From Capillidium heterosporum (Eukaryota; Entomophthoromycota; Entomophthoromycetes; Entomophthorales; Capillidiaceae): DNA of 64,000 nucleotides. A program made the translations under genes and the position numbers. The DNA lies in NCBI GenBank assembly GCA_016630905.1, contig WBMQ01000001.1:2294001-2358000 (forward strand), given 5' to 3'. Within the stretch, counting starts at the first letter, position 1. Every line of letters begins with the position of its first letter. Shown piece after piece: positions 35,480 through 47,146 of the stretch. The notes beneath the pieces are model-generated. The model saw only the letters and a list, made by a program, of their open reading frames with translations. It was not told the origin of the DNA and ran no database searches.

Positions 35480-38378
35480 TATTTGTTGTAAATTCAATTT
35501 TAAATGCCAGTATAAAAGTTGATTGCTCTCGTCTTCGAATTATGTATGTTGTATTCCCTTGAACTAAATTTGCACTTTGGGTGGAACTGGAAAGTAGTAG
35601 AGATCGTTTAGCAATTCAAGCTTTCGTAGTTACTGGCGGAAGTGATCAGAAATTAGGAGTTTCTCAATTTGGAAATAGGTAAGTTTGGATGTGAACCAAT
35701 AGTTTGGAATATCTATTGGATAAAAGGGCCTACTTTCAATAGCCGATTTTATAGGGAAATGGCTTTTTTGTGCAATTTGACAGTTCGAAATGTTAGGTTA
35801 CAAATCAAGAATCTATTTTTTAATAATTTCCAATTAAATAAACCTTAATGAAATTTGAAAGTATGAGTAAGGTACCATTTAATTTGGAATATTTTTGAGA
35901 GCCGATTTTGACCAACGAATCGAACGAAACCATGACAAAAATTGGCAATATTAAATTTTTTATTGACAGAAGCTAGGAGCTAAGAAAAATCTCTGGAAAA
36001 CTGTATTGATATATCATAAGTATTAGGCTCGGTTTTCGATACCCAGTTCTATGCAATAATTCGATTCAATTTCTTTTGTCTCTTATACTTGCTAGTATAT
36101 ATCAATCAAAAACTATTTTCTTGATGCAGGTCTACCCAACAAGTTATCTTGTAGGTAAAATACTTTTAACAGTAACTTGAAGGATAAAAGTGCAAATTTA
36201 TAAAGGTTATAAATGCTACGCCAAAAAGCTGTTATAAAATGTAGGCAAGAATATATATATCATCTGCTAAACTATAATACATCTATTAAGTTGAGCCAAA
36301 TGAAACTCTAACCTCGCCTATAATTCCAACTCGGTGCTCTCATCCGACCTAACTATGCTTGAAAATTCGGAGGAAGGAACACTCATAAAGAAACATTAGT
36401 AAAGCTAAGTTCAAATTTATAAATTTTCTTATTAGTAGTGAATCCTACTAGTATATAGTGCACTGATATAGATTTTATTCCCGAGTCGTACTTTATGGAG
36501 GTAGAATTCTAACTTCATTGTCGAAATCCATGTTACTTTTGCTGTCAGTTGCTACTTTGATAGTCTTACCACATGTGCACCATTACCCAACCTCACCTTG
36601 AAGATTTCAAGTACAACTGTACCGATGGTTAAGGTGCTCAAATTAAAATTTACGAGAGTGGTGAGAACAATATGAATTCTCATGGTGGTAATTTGTTATA
36701 TTTAGATCTGATTACGCCTAATTTAAAATGAATATAAGGTTGTACTCCAAAGCCTTTAAATATGCCTGCTATCGAAAACTGGAACCAAGCAAGATATAGT
36801 CAATATATTAGAAAATCTTTGCCTAGCCTAAAGGACTACTAGGCTGGATCTACTGGCTTGAGATTCTAAATTGAAGAAATAAACCCAACAAATTTAAATA
36901 AATATGCTAGGAACATCCATAAAGACCGATTAGTTGTTTTTAACGTTCGTTTCATTAAACTGAATCTTCCACCGTTGTTGTCAACGTCCATACAGGTGCT
37001 TTAGAGTTAAAGTTAAAAAGATCCAATTCAGTTCTGATTCAAATTCAGTTTAGAAAAGAATTAAAATTCAATATTGGCTTTTATGTTTGGTAGCTATGAT
37101 TTAGTACAGTTTGATATAAATCTTCAAGATGTACAGGTAATTTTACTTTATCTTGTAGGATCACTTGCAACAGCCTCTCAAAATAGGTAGCTGCCTAACC
37201 TTGCAGCCGATATACTTTATCTACAATTGAACTTATCTAATTTATATTCATATTCCCGGTCAAATTTTGGGCTTTGCTATACTAAAATCAATTTTTATTC
37301 ACAAGTTCCAAGTTAGATGGGTCGTAACTCAATAAACTGTAGTAGTGTAAATGGTGTTGGTTATGAATCAAGTTATCTTAATATATAAAAGCAATAAAGT
37401 TTACTGAATTTTGCCAAATATTGGCTTTCATACCACTAACACCTATAAAACTGAAGCTATCTAATATATTACAACATGCTACAACTTTTACTTTATCAAG
37501 CTTTTTGTTATCGGTTGACTTTTGTATAAACTCAATTGAAAAGCAGTGCGAAAAAATACACTAAACGTAACTTTTCTTACTACATCAGCTAAATTTTTGC
37601 TATCAAATGCTCTGTATCACAACAATATTTAACCTCAGTAGCACTCCACCAACCATTAGTAAATTTATACATACATACGATCTCATCAAAAGGCAAAAAT
37701 ATACACCTTCAAATTGGCTTTTACAGCTGCAACTCAAATTCTACAATGAGATTTGAGCTTTACCAACTTATCAAAGCTAAGGTTTACTTTGAACTTGTAC
37801 AGGTATATTAACTGCTCCTACTACTTGCCATTTTGTCATTGATGCAAAAGTTATAGATGGATATAGTATAAATACATACCTTTACAATAGCAGTAGGTTT
37901 ATCACCGTCAGGTTTAAATATCGCTAATTATCTATAGGATTTTGAAATTTCAAAGTATATCTACAGATACATATATCACTCCAGTAAGCATTAATTTGAA
38001 ACGTAAATTTCTTATTTTATAGAAACAAAAATTCTATTGAAGTTTACCAAAAGTTAGCCTTCATCTCATTGATACCATCAACATAAACCTATCTAATATC
38101 ATACAGTAAATTACAATTTTCTATTTTAAACCTTTAAGTTATCAGTCAATAAATAAGTTAAATAGAAAAATATGAAATAATCGACTAGTATCTAAATTTT
38201 CTGAACGCATCAGCTAGATCACTTATCATCGAAGAATCCATGCTAGGCCTACTTTTTATCTGCAGTGATATTCCTCACATACTTAGAAGAATTATTAGTA
38301 CATCTAGTTTTATCGAATATCAACTAATATATGCTTTCTCGAGCTTAGGCCTTCAAAGCATACCTTCGTGGCTATACA
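35480..38378. other. Long intergenic region with possible relics
   Basis: About 2.9 kb. Near 36530 an ATG opens a short signal-peptide-like frame (MLLLLSVATLIVLPHVHHY) that soon stops, and near 37880-37920 the minus strand reads AIFKPDGDKPTAIVK before a GTATGT. These may be fragments of decayed secreted-protein genes, but neither can be assembled. Confidence 0.3.
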
Positions 38379-38495
38379 TTAGATTCCACCATTGGACCCC
38401 AACTTTACTATTGCATCGAAGTTAAGCTTTGTTGCGAGCTGATTCAAGTACAGATAGCCACCGCCAAAAAACTTCACTTTGCCATCGATATAAAG
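38379..38495 (-). pseudogene. Relic coding fragment of unknown family
   Basis: A 38-codon open stretch ending in TAA at 38379. It reads YIDGKVKFFGGGYLYLNQLA then TKLNFDAIVKLGSNGG. The composition and Gly-rich beta-like pattern look like real protein, but no start, signal or partner exon is evident. Family not recognised. Confidence 0.25.
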
Positions 38496-38856
38496 GTTTT
38501 ATATGGCAGTGGAATGGCCTAGGCATATATTTTAACAATAGTAAATTCTACTATCAATGCAACCTACATGTAAATCTAAAGATCTATTACTACTGAAAAA
38601 GATTAAAAATGGATAAATAAGTATAATATCGACTTTTAACAATGAAACTGTATGCTTCGAATGAACTTGGATTGTGACATACCTGTCATTATTGTAAAAG
38701 GTATCGTAGTCAATAGTCCTTATGTTGATATTTTCAATTTGTATAAAAATTTATTAAAATAAGACTATCTCCTAAGACATTCAACTTAAGTGTAAAACCA
38801 AACTTATTTTCTATACTGGAACTATATATTAGTAATACGCCGTATCTTACCATCTT
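38496..38856. other. Intergenic region
   Basis: AT-rich; nothing recognised. Confidence 0.3.
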
Positions 38857-40629
38857 TTAAACTATTATACCAATATTTAAATTGAACAGTGTTACCTTTA
38901 CTATGAAATGGAAATAGTGTTTTCGTAACGCTATAAAATAGAAAGAGTAAATAGGATTATTAAATTTGCCTTTTACATATGAATTTTCGCTTTCAGTTTT
39001 TTGATATAGGTTTAAAGCATTTGCGATAAAGTTTGTGTCTTTGAGGTCGTTGATAGAGTAGGGTGGATGCTGGGCTGATGGTAGGGTAAATGGTGATGAG
39101 AAGTTCAAACTAGTGATATATCTATAGATTTGGTCAAAGATATAGTAAATATAAGCCTTCCATATATGAAAAATATTATTTTTTGCCATATATTTTTATT
39201 GGAATAATAGCCGGTATTGGGACGAAACTATAAGCATATATCATAGACTAATGAAGTTACTAGTAGAATGATATATATTTTCTAATAGAATAAAAAGTTG
39301 ATGAAACTACAAATTAAAAACGTGCTGATACTAGTAGCAAGGTTGAATCTAAGGTAGATTTGTTTGAATAGAGGTGAATCGTTCCCAAATTCACTCTTTG
39401 AGACCGACCAGACAATAGGAATAGTTAGATCCAGTAAGTTGGAGAAAGTGGTACTCCTTAGATTGATTCGAAAACTGTATTTATCATCGATATCGAAAAA
39501 GCACATATAATAATTAGTATTATAATAGATACTTATAAGCAAGCTTCGATACTCCATCAGCCTATCTAAAAATCAAAAATTTTCTTGAACGTGATCTAGG
39601 TTTTCCATCTTGGATACATGAAATGTGAGAGTATGATCGAAAAGAAAGCGGCTGCAGGTGGACTTACCTCGCAAATCAAGCTTCTTAAAATAGTTTATAC
39701 TGTTGAATATAATAGAATGTGAAGTACGATGGCTGTCATCTGAGCAGTGAATCATCAAACTAGTCAAGTTTAGGATCTTAGAAAGCCGTGTAAGATTGGT
39801 GATGGTATCAAAATATGCTCGAAACTCTATCAACTTGGCCTACTTGTATTCGAAGCAAAGAGAGTTGGAATACTTGACGTTTAAATGAAACTTTTTAAAT
39901 TTTGGCCAGTATATCAAATCTGATATATATTCAGTGAACCATGCATCACTTTAGATCGTTTTATCAACATGGGAAAAAGCATTGGAGATATTATTGAATT
40001 TGAAAAGGTGTTTAACAGAAGTATCAAAGGTAATGTCATATATATTCAATTTTTTCATGCTTTGTACATAGCTTTTGATTTGAATAAAGATTTCCACATC
40101 CAAAGTGTTGGTAGTTAAAACTAACTAAAATATAGTTTTGCTAGTAAAATTGATGAATAAAGACTTTTTGCTGCTGTAGGTAGATGTAAATCGTTTTAGT
40201 TTAACAAAGTTCTTGAGAACTCGATCGTCGAGACTTGACTTTCCGTTGAGACGGGTTATAAAATTTTGAAGCGATCAGTATTTTTAAAAATAGGCATTCA
40301 ATAGTTTAGAGAAGTGACTTTTATGTATATCTTCCTTGCAGACTTTGAGGATTACTCTAGAGAGTCTCTAGGAAGTTGAACTGTCTCTTGAAAAAGTAAA
40401 TTTTCTTGATGTTATGCCTGTATTTTTGTATGAGTTGGTTAGCCTCATCAATGAATTCCAAAGATTTGTTAATATTGTAAGAACTATAAATGCATATTAT
40501 TACGAAATATGAAGAGGATTGTGAGTTCCCAGAGCTTTTTATTAAAGTTAGAACGAACCAGCCCTCCATGTTTAAATTAATAAGAACACTATTGAATACT
40601 TCAGGTAGAAAGTTGGACATATTAGTCAT
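38857..40629 (-). pseudogene. Decayed F-box/leucine-rich-repeat protein gene
   Basis: The minus strand starting at 40629 opens with an F-box-like N-terminus, FLPEVFNSVLINLNMEGWFV (pattern LPxEvxxxIxxxL). Leu/Ile/Asn-rich segments follow: LTRLSKILNLTSLMIHCSDD near 39750, NYFKKLDLRG near 39680, and FSNLLDLTIPIVWS near 39430. These are typical LRR pieces. Stops and frame changes separate them (after 40357, around 40140 and 39960, and at 39840), with no consistent splice signals. F-box proteins normally recruit substrates to SCF ubiquitin ligases. Many divergent copies, including dead ones, would be expected of an expanded family. A similar relic lies at 59782-60815. Confidence 0.5.
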
Positions 40630-41319
40630 TATAATAACCTCGGATTTCGTCGGTAGCTGAATTTGTTGGGCTTGATTATGTAATTACACCTTTTCATACC
40701 TTTCCTATCAATTTTATTATAAATTGAAATACGATATTTATTTCCTATTGAATAGCTATTGATGTTACTCAACAATTTTTGACTACTGATCTTATTTTAG
40801 GATAAAAGTTGTAAGAAAGGCTAGCTGACTTTCAAGTCGTTGATAACTATTAGCATATTTAACATCTATTTAGGTTTGAAATGACTTTCTTATAGTAAGC
40901 CTACCAATTAATAAAATTATGAAAACTAACCAAGTTTTGCTGAAGAAAATTCATCAAAGTTGAATCAACTGTACTTTTATATCCGAGATCCAAATTACTT
41001 GAGATTTGAATTGAGGCGTATAGGTTTAATAAATGCATTTCCAAGCTGATCTGTAGTGCTACTGTTCAAATATCTTTCAAATAGACACAGCTGAAATTGA
41101 GTTAGGACTTGAAAATCCTTAGTCGTACTTCAACCTTCTATTAGCTTTAACTAAACACATTTAGCAATCTTTTGAGCCAAAGTAAAATTGATATGATGGA
41201 AGATTACACAAGAAGTATAAATGCTTAAATTGATTAATTATTAGTTTTATTTAGTGTGTTGATTGGAACCGAGTTATAATTTCAAACTCTACTGTATACC
41301 AAACATTTGGAAATCTCAA
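40630..41319. other. Intergenic region
   Basis: AT-rich spacer; nothing recognised. Confidence 0.35.
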
Positions 41320-41682
41320 TCAATGCTCACTACGCTTAAGCATTCTAAGGAGGAGAGAGCGCTAGGTAAAAAACAAGTAAAAGACTCAAAATCTATAGGC
41401 TACTTTCTTAATAAGAGAAGGCATTCGCATAGGTGCAATACCCATCCTAGCCTTAGAATTAAGTGAAGCAAGCAAGTCAGGTCTCTTTATTGGAGCCATC
41501 TGTACCTTGGATAAATTGCTATTTATGATTTGATTTTTGGAGTCAGTTACCAAATTGAGGGCATTTTTGCTAGTGACATCATTACCTAGCTGGGTCTTCA
41601 TAGCTTGCCATGCTGCTCTACCTAAAGCGGCACTCAAGATAAAGTTTATGAGGATGACAATCAGTAGCATATGGAATTTCAT
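41320..41682 (-). CDS. Small secreted protein, micro-exon family copy 1
   Basis: First of five related minus-strand genes. Exon 1 (41682-41404) encodes a signal peptide, MKFHMLLIVILINFILSAALG, then AAWQAMKTQLGNDVTSKNAL, the family core, and a basic Pro/Met-containing tail ending SLIKK. A 42-nt intron (donor GTAGCC, acceptor CTAG ending at 41362) leads to exon 2 (41361-41320), encoding RSLLLRMLKRSEH and a stop. Without splicing the protein would end VAYRF. About 106 residues in all, no cysteine bridge pattern, strongly basic C-terminus. TTTATATAC lies about 70 nt upstream. No known family recognised; a secreted, possibly host- or membrane-directed peptide is a guess. Confidence 0.7.
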
Positions 41683-42854
41683 GCTGGAGGTTAACAGTAG
41701 CTGTAGATGGCACCATTTCTTTTAATTATTTAGAGATTGGATGTTAAAACTTTATATACCTTTGATATCAATGATTTGGAACGTACGAAGCGACGCACAC
41801 TGCATCTGCTCTATAATACAGTTCCCGTTTAGCATGAACAATTTATTGGATAGACTTGATTCAATTGTAGAATTTTTAAGAAAGCCAATGAACATAGAGT
41901 TTGAATCTGCACCAGTTGTTTTGATAGGCTGTACTGGGAAACGTGCTAACTTTTAGCATAAATGATAATATATTTATAGTTTACTTTGTCAAATTAATGG
42001 ACTACTACACTATCATAGTGCAAACTCTGACAAGTAAAAATGTAATTGGTACAACTTGGTTCCTATTCAAATACATTTTGAAAGAAAACGAGAACTCGAT
42101 CAGCACCTAAATTTAGTAATTATAGGTTTTACTTTTTAATTCGAAATTTCAAAGCCTTAGAGCTGCTTTTACTTTAACCGATAGGAACACTTGATGCATC
42201 CATTCCTAAACTATCAGTTTTATTAAATTTGGAGCTCCACCTCTAATCTATAGATAGATATATTTAAGTTATATCTTTTTTGCAATAGAGCTTTTGATCT
42301 TGCTATGCTGAACTAACTGCTAAATACTTTAATTCATTCCGAATAAATAATCCATAATTCCTGTAAACTTTAAAGGATATGGTTATATTAATTTAGAATA
42401 TAGTTTTGGAAAGAATTCAGCTATCCTTAGAATTGGATAAAATTCATTGTAAAGGAATTCATATAAATTTTAGTTAGATGGGTTGCATCCAAATACATAA
42501 AAATTCAAATCTACTCGAGCTCATATGTAAATCAGTTAAACCTAGCTAGTATCTTTTCAAAGAAATATGTACTATTGAACTTTCAATCCGAATAATTAAA
42601 AGTAATTCGAATTTGGGTTATGATCTAAGATTTATTCTAATTACATGCTTCAACCGTATTAGGTAAGTCACTTCAATAAGTCTTCAAAGTAAAAGCATGT
42701 AAACATATATATGTTATAAAGTCAAAGTTAACTTACTACTAAAACATCAGCTTATATATAGTAAATATTTGAAACTTTATCAATTTAAATCGAATCAAGG
42801 CTTTAGGCCAAGCCTAGTCAAATGGAATAGGATACTAGCCTAGTGTCACATCTT
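41683..42854. other. Intergenic region / promoter of copy 1
   Basis: TATA-like TTTATATAC near 41750-41758 and a GGAACGTAC block near 41778. The rest is AT-rich with nothing else seen. Confidence 0.35.
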
Positions 42855-43218
42855 TCATTTTCTATTACGCTTAAACATTCTGAGGAGGAGGGAGCGCTAG
42901 GTAAAACAAAAATTAGTAAAGAATTCAAAATCTATAGTTTACCTTCTTAATACCAGCAGGAGCAGCGGGGTTTCGGATAGAAGTGGTTTGTACTTGCAAA
43001 CTAGGTTTCTTTTTTCCGGTAAGGTCGACATTAGGCCTTGGGGGAATTGGAGCTTGAGGGGTGAGTATCCTATCGGTACCCTCTTTGATATTGTTTATTA
43101 ACTTTGCCATGTTGTTGCTAGTGACACCGTTGATGATCTGCTCTTTGGCGATTTGGCCGACTGTAGAGCTTAGAGCGAAGTTGAAGAGGAGAGCGGTCAG
43201 TAAGATTTGGAACTTCAT
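42855..43218 (-). CDS. Small secreted protein, micro-exon family copy 2
   Basis: Paralogue of the 41320 gene. Exon 1 (43218-42943): signal peptide MKFQILLTALLFNFALSSTVG, core QIAKEQIINGVTSNNMAKLI, then a Pro-rich basic middle (PQAPIPPRPNVD) ending GIKK. Donor GTAAAC, branch-like CTAAT and acceptor CCTAG remove 46 nt. Exon 2 (42896-42855) encodes RSLLLRMFKRNRK. The product is about 105 residues. Exon 2 is nearly identical in sense to that of copy 1, which supports splicing rather than the read-through ending VNYRF. TTTATATAC at about 43278-43286 and the palindromic element at 43321-43332 lie upstream. Confidence 0.75.
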
Positions 43219-44611
43219 GTTGGAGATGTAGGCGGTTTCAACTGAATCTGTACTTTTTGAGGTTTAAATCCAAAGCTCTTTATATACAGTTGCTACTAAC
43301 AATCGGAACAGAAGATATATCCAATATATTGAATAAGCAGCGCTAACTATATAGAGTTCAAGGATTCAATCTAGTTATCTTAGAATTTCGAGCTACAGTG
43401 ATAGCTTCGATAAGATGGAACTGGTGGGTGTGTTAAAGAGATCCTTTGAAAGCCGAACAATTACCTATAAAGGCAATGTTATTAATTTTTCTATTAATGG
43501 CTGGTGTTTACGTTTATGCAAATTATATTTAGTTAAAAGTATATTGAATAGCTCGGTTCCGAATACAGTTGATATTGGAAGGTAACTGGAATCGGAACAT
43601 AATCGGTTTCCAAATTTAGTAAAAGTAATTTTCAGAGTTTGGATTCCAGTTGAATTTGGAAACCATGGCAATGCCTTTACTTTATATAGTATTAATATAC
43701 GATGCACCTATTTCTTAGACCGGCAACCGCATTTCTTCATGTTGTATAGCGGATATATAATTAGATAAGTTTAGCACATATTTATTCCTGCCAAGGTTTT
43801 AGTTACCATTTGACCTTAAATTTATACTTCATCAGTTCCAAAATAAATAGCACATAATCTTTAGTAAAATTGAATAATTGCTGTTGATTTAATTGGGACC
43901 AACGTTGATGCACAACTTTTTCTCAACTCAGTTCTCACAAACTAAAGTTTTCTTCTATAGGTATGTACAGGTTATTTTGAACTTAAATAGTATTTGAAAG
44001 AATCAAAATTTTACCAGTTTTTTCTCTTTCAAATCACTTGAGAGACGTTAGTACCCAATATATGAAGGATAGACTTGCAGAAGAAATCGCATCCTGGCCA
44101 GACCTTGATCCGTTGTTACCTGGTAGCCTTTTCTTGTTCGCTGGGAACAAACATATTATTTGAGAAGATTTGTCCCCCACCTTCTCATTTCAACCTCTAG
44201 GTGCTTTAAAAAGCATATAGAACATATTTATTCCTCACTTTATGCTTTATTCTAAATAAACATCTTGGCTTTAAAAAAACTTTACCAGCTTTCAAAGTTC
44301 ATCCAAAGTTATATAGCAAGCTTCAATTGAATCGACTACAATCCCATAACTTAAATATCCACCCAAGTATTGGATGCAAAGCAATAAGTTTGGTCAAAGC
44401 TTATTGAAACGAATCAATACTACTTGAGCCATCAGCACTATAATCGAAGTCAGCCAAGTTAAGGCACATCAATAAGTTTTTGAAATATTTAGAAGAATAT
44501 ATTTTACTAAATAAATTTTATTAAATATATCAGTTGAATCAAATAAAAACTTCTGATTTTGTTAAGTTTGAATACTAGTTTTTTAGATATTCCTCCAGCT
44601 GGCACCATAAA
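43219..44611. other. Intergenic region
   Basis: Contains the promoter elements described at 43278-43332. The frame at 43465-43707 has no motif. Nothing else recognised. Confidence 0.35.
43305..43332 (-). promoter_or_regulatory. GGAACAG plus palindromic AATATATT element, copy A
   Basis: GGAACAG at 43305-43311 followed by CCAATATATTGA at 43321-43332, 103 nt upstream of the ATG at 43218. Related pairs lie upstream of the 44993 and 49597 starts. Confidence 0.55.
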
Positions 44612-44993
44612 TCACATCTTACTACGCTTAAACGTGTGAAGGGAACGCTAAAATATAAATATATAAGTAAACTTGAACTTAAACTATTTATCTTACTCTC
44701 TTATTGCGAATGGGAAGCTTCAATGGATCGGTGCTTAGACGGGGAACCTTAATCTTACTTTTATCTACCTTGATTTTAGGTCCAGGTTTAGTAACGAGGT
44801 TATGTCTCTTTGGACTATATCTGGGCTTAGGGTTCATCTTGCGCTCGATACCCTTTTTGACATCGGTTACCATCTTTATCATATTGTTGCTAGTGACACC
44901 GTTGATAACCTGCTCTTTCAAAATCTGGCCGACACTGGGGACAGCCAAGTTAAAGTTTAGTAAAAGGGCGAGAAGTATTATTTGCAGTTTCAT
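44612..44993 (-). CDS. Small secreted protein, micro-exon family copy 3
   Basis: Exon 1 (44993-44697): signal peptide MKLQIILLALLLNFNLAVPS, core VGQILKEQVINGVTSNNMIK, then a long basic Lys/Pro/Arg region ending RNKR. A GTAAGA donor and TTTTAG acceptor remove 49 nt. Exon 2 (44647-44612) encodes RSLHTFKRSKM. The product is about 110 residues. The ATG at 44993 is preferred to 45050 because the TATA-like box (about 45064-45074) is only some 15 nt from the latter and the family signal peptide starts at 44993. The core VINGVTSNNM is nearly the same as in copy 2. Confidence 0.75.
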
Positions 44994-46241
44994 TTTAGTG
45001 GTGTTATATTCAGTTAGTTGGGTCAAAATCTGTAGTTGTAATTTTTTCAAGGCTGGATTTACAAGCGTTTAAATAGACAACTGTTGATTATTTGGAACAG
45101 ACAAGGTAATGTCCAATATATTGGATATGTTCAAATATTCATACTTGAATGAGTTCCAACTGTCTGCCTTAGAGTTTCAAGCTGCTTAAATCAATTTTAA
45201 CAGAGTACAACGAAAATTGCAGTAGGGGCTTAAAGCTCAAAGTCAAAAAACAATATATAAATTGACGCCATAAAACTTATATTTCAATTATAGTCGGAAA
45301 ATTGTACCTAAATTAAGGAAAACTTAATTTAAAAACTGTAGCTTGGTTCTCATTCAAGTTTATCTTGGTGAGGAACTGGAACTCAATAAACTACTAGACT
45401 CAATAGATATAAGCTTTGCCTTTAGATTCTAAGCAAAATTTTGTAAAAAGGTAAACATTTTCACTTTACCTAAAGGTTAACGTACTTGACCAAAATTATT
45501 TGAGTTAGGTAGTTTTCATTTTGAAATAGATCTGAAATTTGATTTTATAAATTTCCAGATTTGGTAATTATAGACTTATATATTTGGAATTTAAACATTC
45601 AAAACTTTGAGATAAATTTTAGTAGTAAGTCAAATTTTACACATCTGGACTGTTAGCTACTTTTCCTGCAGTCATATTTCTAGTCTATAGGTAAAAGTAT
45701 TTTGTTTGATGTCTTTTATTCTCAACAATTTTCATACTTTATGTAAAGAAGTCTTTCTAAATCAGCTACAATTTCGCTTAATAACTAGAACTCAAATTAT
45801 AACCAGACTTAGACGACTAGCCAATATTCTCTTATCAAAATTAGAGATTTCTCCTTTTTAGCAGGAATTAAGTGCTCAATTTCGTACTGACTGTTCCTAA
45901 ATCCTTGCACTCCCTAAAGCTAACGATGATCTTCCAGAAGTACCCAATGGATTTTGATACTGGGGCTTAGATGAACACTAATCACCAGTATCTAGAATAT
46001 TGACTACTAAAGACAAGTCATCTATATAAAGCCCATAGTAAACTTAGTAGTAGGTCAAGTAGTTATTAAATAAACGTATTGAACATTTGATATTTCCTTC
46101 TGTTATCGGCATAGTATAGACACCCTGCATAATATAATTGAGAACTAATAATTTGCATCCCTCCAAGACCGAGAGTTACACTGACCTGAACTGAATCAAC
46201 GAATCGAACTGAACCGAATCCTCAAAAAAGATTTACAACCA
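44994..46241. other. Intergenic region
   Basis: Promoter of copy 3 at the left (45064-45125). Between about 45860 and 46240 the text is slightly richer in GC, but I could not read a gene in it. Confidence 0.3.
45094..45125 (-). promoter_or_regulatory. GGAACAG plus perfect palindrome, copy B
   Basis: GGAACAG at 45094-45100 and CCAATATATTGG at 45113-45124, a perfect 12-bp palindrome, 120 nt upstream of the ATG at 44993. Confidence 0.55.
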
Positions 46242-46400
46242 ATGAATTTGACTACATTCCTTAGCCTCATGGCTACGATCGGAGTATTCCTGTCCGCTCA
46301 CCACCTCTGGATCAGACTCCAGGAACAAATTTCTTCCTTGTATAGCCTTCTTGTCAACTTTTTTAGCCTTTATGGAGTACTGGCTACGATGGCATCCTGA
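46242..46400 (+). CDS. Hypothetical small secreted peptide
   Basis: ATG 46242 to TGA 46400, 52 residues. The N-terminus MNLTTFLSLMATIGVFLSAH is a plausible signal peptide, followed by a Leu/Phe-rich segment ending VLATMAS. In another frame just downstream the text reads TGYDGILINPYW followed by GTAAGC, faintly like the start of a secreted-protease domain, so this could be the first part of a broken gene. Evidence is weak; no family recognised. Confidence 0.3.
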   Translation: MNLTTFLSLMATIGVFLSAHHLWIRLQEQISSLYSLLVNFFSLYGVLATMAS

Positions 46401-46963
46401 TTAACCCCTACTGGTAAGCATTCTTGGTAGATATTTCCCAGCATCTTACTATTTCAAATTGCTCCAGATTACATGATTTATTAACTTGCTTCTAATAGGT
46501 ATTCTTTTAATTTGGGAATGAAATTTATACTTTGAAATTTTGGCAAACTATATCGTACATATATCCATCAAGTTATAGTTTTTTTGGCCAAGGCATATTG
46601 ATGAGCCCAAATTAACAGAAAGCAAGGGTGTATCAAAATATACAGTTCAAAATAAATTTTTCTAGTAAAAATCTAAAGTTTATATGTCAACAATTTTACA
46701 AGACTTTTACTAAATATATTAAATGAAATCGAACCAAATTCTCCGAATAATATTGAGTCAAATCAAGCACTGTTACTAGTCTAACTAGATATTCAAATAA
46801 ACCCCTACTATAATCAAAGAATCAGGATAAAGAACGATAAACAAAAATTATATCAATGCCATTAAATCAAAAATCAAAAACTTAGCTTTACTACCTATAA
46901 ACCTGGCTGGAATATCTTTCTGATTTATAGGTTTAACCTCAAATTGATATTGATCGACTTGGG
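46401..46963. other. Intergenic region
   Basis: AT-rich; nothing recognised beyond the possible relic noted at 46365-46410. Confidence 0.3.
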
Positions 46964-47146
46964 TTACCTTTTAGGTCGATTGCTATGCTCAGCTTGATCT
47001 TTGATTTTGGTTGCTGCACGGTTCATAATTTCACTGATGCTGCCGTTACCGAGCTGAGTTTTCATAGCTTATCAGACTACTTGACTTATACTGGAACTCA
47101 AACCAATGTTGAGGAGAAGGGCGACTACCAATAAGTGAAGCTTCAT
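46964..47146 (-). pseudogene. Micro-exon family copy 4, stop-broken
   Basis: ATG 47146 begins an intact-looking signal peptide, MKLHLLVVALLLNIGLSSS, followed by ISQVV and then two adjacent stops, TGA TAA. The frame goes on with AMKTQLGNGSISEIMNRAAT, matching AMKTQLGNDVTSKNAL of copy 1. The two stops sit exactly where copy 1 has Trp-Gln (TGG CAA), so two point changes suffice. The reading ends at TAA 46964, close to a possible donor (AAAAGGTAACC) for the lost micro-exon. Clear pseudogene of the family. Confidence 0.75.

Noticed and set aside
44704-45072. 122-codon plus-strand hydrophobic frame
   Set aside because: Exactly antisense to the micro-exon family gene at 44612-44993; paralogues support the minus strand.
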